Shown here: one piece after another, positions 58,342 through 64,000 of the stretch
Layout of the letters: every line of letters begins with the position of its first letter
Numbering within the stretch: position 1 is the first letter of the stretch
Assembly (NCBI RefSeq): GCF_030657435.1
Contig: NZ_JAUTWS010000009.1
Location: 124,001-188,000 of the forward strand
DNA from: Paracraurococcus lichenis
GTDB taxonomy: Bacteria; Pseudomonadota; Alphaproteobacteria; Acetobacterales; Acetobacteraceae
Length of the DNA: 64,000 bases
Direction: 5' to 3'
Translations under genes and position numbers: made by a program
Notes under the pieces: generated by a model
What the model was told of the DNA's origin: nothing
The model's input: the letters and a program-made list of their open reading frames with translations, nothing else
Databases searched by the model: none

Positions 58342-59364
58342 ATGCCGCAGGCCCGTGGCCTCTACCTGCGCGTCGGCGCCCTGGTGCTGGCCGGGCTCGC
58401 GCTCGGCATCGGCTTCGTGCTGTTCCTGACCGCGAACCGCCTCACTTCCTCCGCCGAGCAGTACGAGACCTATATCCGCGAATCCGTGCAGGGCCTCGAT
58501 GTCGGGGCGCCGGTGCGCTACCGCGGTGTCACCATCGGCCGGGTCTCGGAGATCGGGCTGGTCTCGGCGGAGTACCGCCGGCCGCAGGGCGATCCCTTCG
58601 GCGCCGCCTTCCAACTCGTCTATGTCCGCTTCATCGTGGACACCGCCCGCATCGGCGAGGTGCCGGACATGGAGGAGGCGGTGCGCCTCGGCCTGCGCGT
58701 GCATATCGCGGCGCAGGGCATCACCGGCGTGAACTATCTCGAGCTCGACTTCATCGATCCCACGCGCTTCCCGCCGCGCGCCGTGCCCTGGGAGCCGCGC
58801 TACGCCTATGTCCCGGCTATCCCCTCGACCGTCGCGCAGGTGCAGAGCGCGGCGGAGCAGCTCCTGCAGAAGCTGCAGGAGGTGGACCTGCCGGGGCTGC
58901 TGGACAATGTCGTCGGCCTCGCCGCCGACCTGCGCGGCCAAGTGAAGGACGGCGACCTGGCGGTGACGCTGCGGGAGGCGGCCGAGTTGCTGCGCACGCT
59001 CCGCGCCGCGGCGCAGCAGGCCGATGTTCCCGCCATGACGGCGGAGCTGCGCGGCATCGCCGAGGAGGCGCGCAGGCTCCTGGGGAGCCGGGAGCTGGCG
59101 CAGGCGCTGGCGAACACCGCCGCCGCGACCGGCGAGCTGCGCGCCGCCGCCGCCCGGCTGCCGGCCAGCGTCGGCACGCTCGATGCCTCGCTGCGGACGG
59201 CGCGCAGCGTCTCGACCGACGTCCAGGCGGAGCTGGCGCCGCTGCTGCGCGACCTGCGCGCCGCGGTTGCCAACCTGCGCGACACCTCCGAGCAGATCCG
59301 CCGCAACCCGTCCCAGGCGATCTTCGGCGCGCCGCCGCCGGCGCCGAACGAGGCCCGCCGATGA
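58342..59364 (+). CDS. mlaD: MlaD-type MCE domain protein
   Basis: 340 residues. One N-terminal membrane segment (about 8-30) anchors a single MCE domain (about 40-120: VQGLDVGAPVRYRGVTIGRV, RLGLRVHIAAQGITGVNYLELDFI). A long helical and alanine-rich C-terminal part (about 155-330) may form a tunnel, as in PqiB/LetB-related proteins. It binds lipid in the periplasm. AAGGGGG precedes the ATG; the stop overlaps the next gene. Confidence 0.92.
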   Translation: MPQARGLYLRVGALVLAGLALGIGFVLFLTANRLTSSAEQYETYIRESVQGLDVGAPVRYRGVTIGRVSEIGLVSAEYRRPQGDPFGAAFQLVYVRFIVDTARIGEVPDMEEAVRLGLRVHIAAQGITGVNYLELDFIDPTRFPPRAVPWEPRYAYVPAIPSTVAQVQSAAEQLLQKLQEVDLPGLLDNVVGLAADLRGQVKDGDLAVTLREAAELLRTLRAAAQQADVPAMTAELRGIAEEARRLLGSRELAQALANTAAATGELRAAAARLPASVGTLDASLRTARSVSTDVQAELAPLLRDLRAAVANLRDTSEQIRRNPSQAIFGAPPPAPNEARR

Positions 59365-60008
59365 CCCGCCGCGCCCTGCTGGCCCTGGCCGCCGCACTGC
59401 CCGCCTGCAGCGTGCTGCCGGAGCGGCCCTACCAGGAGCCGCAGCGCTTCGTGCTGGCGCCGGAGCGACCGGCTATGCCGGCACCGGGGCGACCGGCTGT
59501 GCCGGCGCCGGCGCGCCGCGGCCCGGTCCTGCTGCTGCGCACGCTGCGGGCGGCGCCGGGGCTGGAGCAGCGCGGCCTGCGCGTGCTGGGCCCGGCCGGC
59601 GTCGTCACCTACGAGTTCTGGAGCGAATGGACCGCCCCGCCCGCCGACCTGGCGGAGGAGGCGCTGCGGCGCTGGCTGGTGGCGAGCGGCCGCTTCGGCG
59701 CCGTCACCGCGCCCGGCTCCCGCCTGCGGTCCGACCTGATCCTGGAGGGCGAGCTGACGCGGCTGCAGGCCGAGCCCGCCAATGGCCTCGCCCGCGCGGC
59801 GCTCTCCGCCCTGCTGCTGGCCGATGGCACCGGCGAGAGCCGCGTCCTCGGGCAATTCCTGGTCGAAGGCACGGCAGCGCTGCCGGGCGGCCCGCGCGGC
59901 GACGGCCGGATCGTACCGGCCGAGGCGGCGGCGGCCATGACGGCCGCGCTCGGCACCGCCTTCGGCCGGCTGGAGGGCGCGCTGGCGGGATCCATCCCCC
60001 GCCGGTGA
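59361..60008 (+). CDS. PqiC-like ABC transport auxiliary lipoprotein
   Basis: 215 residues. A lipoprotein signal (LLALAAALPACSVLP, cysteine near 16) is followed by an 8-residue tandem repeat (ERPAMPAPGRPAVPAP) and a domain with LRTLRAAPGLEQRGLRVLGPAG and EFWSEWTAPPADLAEEALRRWL, the PqiC/ABC_trans_aux pattern. It probably docks the MCE complex at the outer membrane. It overlaps mlaD (ATGA) and ends the cluster. Confidence 0.88.
   Translation: MTRRALLALAAALPACSVLPERPYQEPQRFVLAPERPAMPAPGRPAVPAPARRGPVLLLRTLRAAPGLEQRGLRVLGPAGVVTYEFWSEWTAPPADLAEEALRRWLVASGRFGAVTAPGSRLRSDLILEGELTRLQAEPANGLARAALSALLLADGTGESRVLGQFLVEGTAALPGGPRGDGRIVPAEAAAAMTAALGTAFGRLEGALAGSIPRR
59465..59512 (+). repeat. 24-bp tandem duplication within the lipoprotein gene
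   Basis: Two units (59465-59488 and 59489-59512) starting GCGACCGGCT, differing at three positions, encode the Pro/Ala linker repeat. The first bases match the 51-bp repeat after chvG. Confidence 0.6.
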
Positions 60009-60121
60009 CGCTGCCGGCCCGTGCCTTGCATGGCCCGGCGCGCCGATGTTCACTTGGCACCATGGAGGCACCGACGGGCGAGCCACGCCCGCGGCACGAA
60101 GATTGAGGTCGGGAGACTGGG

Positions 60122-61930
60122 ATGATCGAGGACCAACTGCGCGACCTGATCGGTCGGGTGCAGCGCGGCACGCTGTCGCGCCGCGGCTTCGTGCGGCGCC
60201 TGGCCGCCTTCGGCCTGACCGCGCCGATGGCGACGCAGATTCTGGCCGTGACCGGCGCGGCGCCGGCCGCCGCGCAATCCGCCGCGCAATCCGCCCCGGC
60301 CTACAAGCCCACGAAGCGCGGTGGCGGCGGGGCGCTGAAGATCCTCTACTGGCAGGCCTCCACCCTGCTGAACCCGCATTTCGCGGTGGGCACCACCAAC
60401 CAGGATGCCAGCCGCGTCTTCTACGAGCCGCTGGCCGGCTGGGCGAGCGACGGGACGCTGGTGCCGTGCCTGGCCGCCGAGATCCCCTCGATCGACAATG
60501 GCGGCCTGGCGCAGGACGGCCGCAGCGTCACCTGGAAGCTGAAGCGCGGCGTGAAGTGGCACGACGGCCAGGACTTCTCGGCCGACGACGTCGTCTTCAA
60601 CTGGGAATACGGGAAGAACCCGCAGGTCGGCACCACCAGCAGCGGTCTCTATGTCGATGCCAATGTCGTCAAGCTGGACGACTATACCGTGCGGGTGGAG
60701 TTCAAGCAGCCGACGCCCTTCTGGGCGAGCGCCTTCTGCGCCGCGAGCGGCGCCATGGTGCCGAAGCACCTCTTCGCCGCATACAACGGGCCGAATGCGC
60801 GCGACGCGCCCGCCAACCTCAAGCCCGTCGGCACCGGTCCCTATCGCTTCGCCAGCTTCGCGCCGGGCGACGTGCTGCGGGCCGAGCTGAACCCGGCCTA
60901 TCACGGCGAGAACCGTCCCTTCTTCGACACGCTCGAGATCAAGGGCGGCGGCGATGCCGTCTCGGCCGCGCGCGCCGTGCTGCAGACCGGCGACTTCGAC
61001 TATGCCTGGAACCTGCAGGTCGAGGACGAGCTGCTGAAGCGCCTCGAGGCCGCCAATCGTGGCCGGGTCAACATCGTCGAAGGCGGCAACATCGAGTTCA
61101 TCCAGCTCAACCCGACCGACCCGAACCAGGAGGTCGAGGGCGAGCGCTCCTCGATCAGGACCACGCATCCCGCCTTCTCCGACCCGGCGGTGCGGCAGGC
61201 CATGGCCTATCTGGTGGACCGCAACGCCATCAGCCAGTTCATCTACGGCCGCGGCGGCCCGGCGGCCGCCAACTTCCTGAACAACCCGGAGCGCTTCAAC
61301 TCCCACAACATGAAATGGGAGTTCAGCATCGCCAAGGCGAACGAGGTGCTGGACAAGGCCGGCTGGGCGCGCGGCGGCGACGGCATCCGCGCCAAGGGCA
61401 ATGTCCGGCTGAAATTCGTCTTCCAGACCTCGGTCAATGCGCCGCGCCAGCGCTGCCAGCAGATCATCAAGCAGGCGGCGGGGCGCTGCGGCATCGACCT
61501 CGAGCTGAAGTCGGTGGTCGGCTCGGTCTTCTTCTCCTCGGACGTGGCGAACCCGGACACCTTCCCGAAATTCTACGCCGACATGCAGATGTACACCACG
61601 ACCATGACGGAGGCGGATCCGCAGCGCTTCATGAACCAGTACGCCTCCTGGGAGGTGGCGACCAAGGCCAATGCCTGGCAGGGCCGCAACGTCTCCCGCT
61701 TCCGCTCGGAGGACTACGACAAGGCCTTCCGGGCGGCGGAGTCGGAGCTCGACCCGGTCAAGCGCGCCGCGCTCTTCATCCGCATGAACGACATCGTGGT
61801 CGGCAGCAACCACATCATCCCCGTGGTGCGGCGGCCGCTGGTCAGCGCCAGCCTGAATGCCCTGCGGCCGGAGCTGAGCGCCTGGGACAGCACCATGTGG
61901 GCGCTGCAGGACTGGTACCGCGAGGCCTGA
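60122..61930 (+). CDS. Peptide/nickel-type ABC transporter substrate-binding protein
   Basis: 602 residues, family 5 extracellular binding protein. A twin-arginine-like signal (SRRGFVRRLAAFGLTAPM) is followed by LKILYWQASTLLNPHFAVGT, WKLKRGVKWHDGQDFSADDVVFNWEY near 140, and GTGPYRFASFAPGD near 240. It captures peptides or similar compounds. A GGGAGACTGGG leader precedes the ATG. First gene of an ABC operon. Confidence 0.92.
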   Translation: MIEDQLRDLIGRVQRGTLSRRGFVRRLAAFGLTAPMATQILAVTGAAPAAAQSAAQSAPAYKPTKRGGGGALKILYWQASTLLNPHFAVGTTNQDASRVFYEPLAGWASDGTLVPCLAAEIPSIDNGGLAQDGRSVTWKLKRGVKWHDGQDFSADDVVFNWEYGKNPQVGTTSSGLYVDANVVKLDDYTVRVEFKQPTPFWASAFCAASGAMVPKHLFAAYNGPNARDAPANLKPVGTGPYRFASFAPGDVLRAELNPAYHGENRPFFDTLEIKGGGDAVSAARAVLQTGDFDYAWNLQVEDELLKRLEAANRGRVNIVEGGNIEFIQLNPTDPNQEVEGERSSIRTTHPAFSDPAVRQAMAYLVDRNAISQFIYGRGGPAAANFLNNPERFNSHNMKWEFSIAKANEVLDKAGWARGGDGIRAKGNVRLKFVFQTSVNAPRQRCQQIIKQAAGRCGIDLELKSVVGSVFFSSDVANPDTFPKFYADMQMYTTTMTEADPQRFMNQYASWEVATKANAWQGRNVSRFRSEDYDKAFRAAESELDPVKRAALFIRMNDIVVGSNHIIPVVRRPLVSASLNALRPELSAWDSTMWALQDWYREA

Positions 61931-61937
61931 TCGCGGC

Positions 61938-62897
61938 GTGCTCCAGTACCTCATCCGGCGCCTGCTGATCGCGATCCCGAGCCTGCTCGGGATCAGCGTC
62001 GTGCTCTTCGTCGTCCTCGCGCTGGCGCCGGGCGACCCCTTCGGCGAGCTGGCGACCAACCCCGCCGTCCCGCCCGAGGTGCGCCAGGCGCTGCGCGCCA
62101 GCCTCGGGCTCGATGACCCGATCCACCTCCGTTACGTCAGGTGGCTCTGGGCCATGCTGCGGGGGGAGTGGGGCTATTCCTTCGTCAGCCGCATCCCGGT
62201 GGACGAGCTGATCCTGCAGCGCCTGCCGACCACGGTCGCCGTCATCGGCGCCTCGCAGGTCCTGGCGCTCGCCGTTGCCCTGCCGGTCGGCGTCGCCGCC
62301 GCCACGCGGCCCTATTCTCTCTTCGACCAGGTGGCCAATACCCTCGCCTTCGTCGGCTTCTCCCTGCCCACCTTCTTCACCGGGCTGCTGCTGATCCTGG
62401 TCTTCTCCATCCACCTGGACTGGCTGCCCTTCGTCTACAGCACGCAGATCAACGCGACGGGCTGGGCCTGGTGGTGGGCGGAGATCAAGCAGTCCATCAT
62501 GCCCGTCGCGGTGCTCGGCCTCTTCCAGGGCGCGGCCTGGACGCGCTTCGTCCGCTCCGCCGTGCTGGACGTGGTGCGGCTCGACCACGTGACGACGGCG
62601 CGCGCCAAGGGCCTGCCGGAGCGCCGGGTGACGCTGCGGCACGTGGTCCGCAACGCCATGATCCCCGTCGTCACGCTGGTCGCGCTGCAGATGCCCACCG
62701 TCTTCGGCGGCGCCATCGTGACGGAGCAGATCTTCCGCATCCCCGGCATCGGCTCCCTGCTCATCACGGCGATCCTCGCCAACGACACGCCCGTCATCAT
62801 GGCGGTCACCTTCGTCTTCGCCGGCCTCGTCATCCTCTTCAACCTGATCGCGGACCTTCTCTATGGCTGGCTCGATCCCCGCATCAGCTACCGCTAG
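61938..62897 (+). CDS. Peptide-type ABC transporter permease (DppB-like)
   Basis: 319 residues from a GTG start. The N-terminus LQYLIRRLLIAIPSLLGISVVLFVVLALAPGDPF is the DppB signature; the EAA loop is VTTARAKGLPERRVTLRHVVRNAMIP near 220. About six helices. The 3' end overlaps the next gene by 35 bp. Confidence 0.92.
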   Translation: MLQYLIRRLLIAIPSLLGISVVLFVVLALAPGDPFGELATNPAVPPEVRQALRASLGLDDPIHLRYVRWLWAMLRGEWGYSFVSRIPVDELILQRLPTTVAVIGASQVLALAVALPVGVAAATRPYSLFDQVANTLAFVGFSLPTFFTGLLLILVFSIHLDWLPFVYSTQINATGWAWWWAEIKQSIMPVAVLGLFQGAAWTRFVRSAVLDVVRLDHVTTARAKGLPERRVTLRHVVRNAMIPVVTLVALQMPTVFGGAIVTEQIFRIPGIGSLLITAILANDTPVIMAVTFVFAGLVILFNLIADLLYGWLDPRISYR

Positions 62898-63798
62898 CGC
62901 GCCGGCCGCGCCGGCCGCGCCGCGCATCGGGCCCTGGACGGAGGCCTGGCGGCGCTTCCGCAAGCACCGGCTGGCGGTGGCGGGCGCCGCCATCCTGCTC
63001 GTGCTCGTCCTCGGCGTGCTGGTCGGCCCGCTGCTCTGGACCCTGCCGATCGACGAGATCGACTTCACCGCGCGGCTCTCCCCGCCCTCCTGGGAGCATC
63101 CCTTCGGCACCGACGACCTCGGGCAGGACCTGCTGGCGCGCATCCTCTATGGCGGGCGCATCTCGCTCGCCGTCGGCTTCGCGGCCATGGCGGTCGCGGT
63201 GGTGGTCGGCGTGCTGGTCGGGGCGCTCGCCGGCATGGCGGGCGGCACGGTGGATGCGGCGCTGATGTGGCTGACCGACCTGTTCCTCTCCCTGCCGCAA
63301 CTGCCGCTGCTGCTGCTGGTGATCTACCTCTTCCGCAGCTCGCTCTCGGCCGTGGTGGGGCCGGAGCTCGGCATCTTCATCCTGGTGGTCGCGGTCATCG
63401 GCGGCTTCCGCTGGATGCCGGTCGCGCGCCTCGTCCGCGCGCAGTTCTTCTCGCTGCGGGAGAAGGAGTTCGTCGAGGCCGCGCGGGCGCTCGGCGCCTC
63501 GCGCACCCGCCTCGTCCTCCGGCATATCCTGCCGAACGCGCTCGGGCCGGTCATCGTCGCCGGCACCATCGACATCGCCGCCGCCATCATCGCCGAGAGC
63601 ACGCTGAGCTTCCTCGGCCTCGGCTTCCCGCCCGACATCCCGACCTGGGGGCGCCTGCTCTTCGATGCCAAGGACAACCTCGACTTCGCCCCGCACTGGG
63701 CGATCTTCCCCGGCCTGGCGATCTTCCTGACCGTGGTGAGCATCAACTTCGTCGGCGACGGGTTGCGCGACGCCCTCGACCCGAGGCGCGTGCAATGA
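62863..63798 (+). CDS. Peptide-type ABC transporter permease (DppC-like)
   Basis: 311 residues. A hydrophilic N-terminus (to about 30) precedes [25 protein letters not shown]. The periplasmic motif [24 protein letters not shown] is typical of DppC, and the EAA loop is [24 protein letters not shown] near 203. It overlaps the ATPase gene start (ATGA). Confidence 0.93.
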   Translation: MAGSIPASATASAPAAPAAPRIGPWTEAWRRFRKHRLAVAGAAILLVLVLGVLVGPLLWTLPIDEIDFTARLSPPSWEHPFGTDDLGQDLLARILYGGRISLAVGFAAMAVAVVVGVLVGALAGMAGGTVDAALMWLTDLFLSLPQLPLLLLVIYLFRSSLSAVVGPELGIFILVVAVIGGFRWMPVARLVRAQFFSLREKEFVEAARALGASRTRLVLRHILPNALGPVIVAGTIDIAAAIIAESTLSFLGLGFPPDIPTWGRLLFDAKDNLDFAPHWAIFPGLAIFLTVVSINFVGDGLRDALDPRRVQ

Positions 63799-64000
63799 GC
63801 GCCGCCACCCTGCCGGCGCCGACCGCCGCCGCCGCGGCGGCGCCGCGCCTGCTGGAGATCGAGGGCCTCAAGGTGCAGTTCCGCACCGACGACGGCTGGG
63901 TCCGCGCGGTGGACGGCGTCGATATCGGCGTCGATCGCGGCGAGACGCTCTCGGTCGTCGGCGAGAGCGGCTGCGGCAAGACCGTGACGGCGATGACGAT
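63795..64000 (+). CDS. Peptide-type ABC transporter ATP-binding protein (truncated by window end)
   Basis: The first 68 codons are present. [28 protein letters not shown] leads to Walker [13 protein letters not shown], matching DppD/OppD. It shares four bases with the preceding permease gene. The rest lies outside the window. Confidence 0.9.
   Translation, partial: MSAATLPAPTAAAAAAPRLLEIEGLKVQFRTDDGWVRAVDGVDIGVDRGETLSVVGESGCGKTVTAMT

Overview
This 64 kb window is GC-rich chromosomal DNA. It has dense operons, many ATGA/GTGA/TGATG start-stop overlaps, frequent GTG and TTG starts and almost no AT-rich intergenic DNA. Gene content points to an alphaproteobacterium, most likely Acetobacteraceae (Roseomonas-like): a Bug-type tricarboxylate-transporter binding protein, a pckA/chvI/chvG neighbourhood, an FnrN-type regulator with a C-x2-C-x7-C cluster, a cyoABCD ubiquinol oxidase and a YejABEF importer. 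Family assignments rest on motifs read by eye; no database search was run. No rRNA, tRNA, CRISPR array, integrase or transposase was found.

Layout. 1-6.2 kb: a truncated receiver-domain protein, an orphan CoxL/xanthine-dehydrogenase-type large subunit, a divergent Bug solute-binding protein, and a coupled catabolic operon (carboxymuconolactone decarboxylase-like, 3-hydroxyisobutyrate dehydrogenase-like, lactonase-like metallo-hydrolase). 6.4-9.2 kb: lipid kinase, metallophosphoesterase and a haloacetate (fluoroacetate) dehalogenase with the full active-site set. 9.2-14.4 kb: aspC-GNAT-dinB operon, adhP and a second aspC paralogue. 14.6-18.6 kb: cyoABCD without cyoE. 18.6-22.5 kb: potFGHI polyamine importer on the minus strand.

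22.8-27.3 kb holds the most unusual block: four small-to-large phage-tail-like genes, including a 982-residue tailspike with a pectate-lyase-type fold and six 30-residue repeats, with no capsid, terminase or lysis genes nearby. It is followed by an FnrN-type regulator and a surface-polysaccharide group (glf, gmhA, gmhB, a two-domain GT2 glycosyltransferase, an RgpF-like protein). 34.3-36.3 kb: M17 aminopeptidase and MarR regulator. 36.3-43.6 kb: a six-gene minus-strand yejABEF operon ending in a membrane protein and a hydroxyacid dehydrogenase, interrupted by a hairpin-rich spacer. 43.6-48.4 kb: hisN-like, pheA, a YjdF-like membrane protein, an endonuclease/phosphatase-family protein, a membrane protein with a proline-rich tail, and a DUF2237 protein.

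48.4-54.1 kb: pckA divergent from chvI, with chvG displaced by an opposite-strand Tsx-like outer-membrane gene. 54.4-60 kb: hydroxyacid dehydrogenase, a 63-bp tandem repeat, an SPOUT RNA methyltransferase, and an Mla-type lipid transporter (mlaE with fused STAS domain, mlaF, mlaD, PqiC-like lipoprotein). 60.1-64 kb: a peptide-type ABC importer running off the window end.

Most of the window is ordinary metabolism, transport and envelope maintenance. The items worth following are the orphan tailspike cassette, palindromic repeats (one forms the C-terminal codons of PotH), the candidate defluorinase, the split chvI/chvG pair and a possible frameshifted small gene upstream of pckA.
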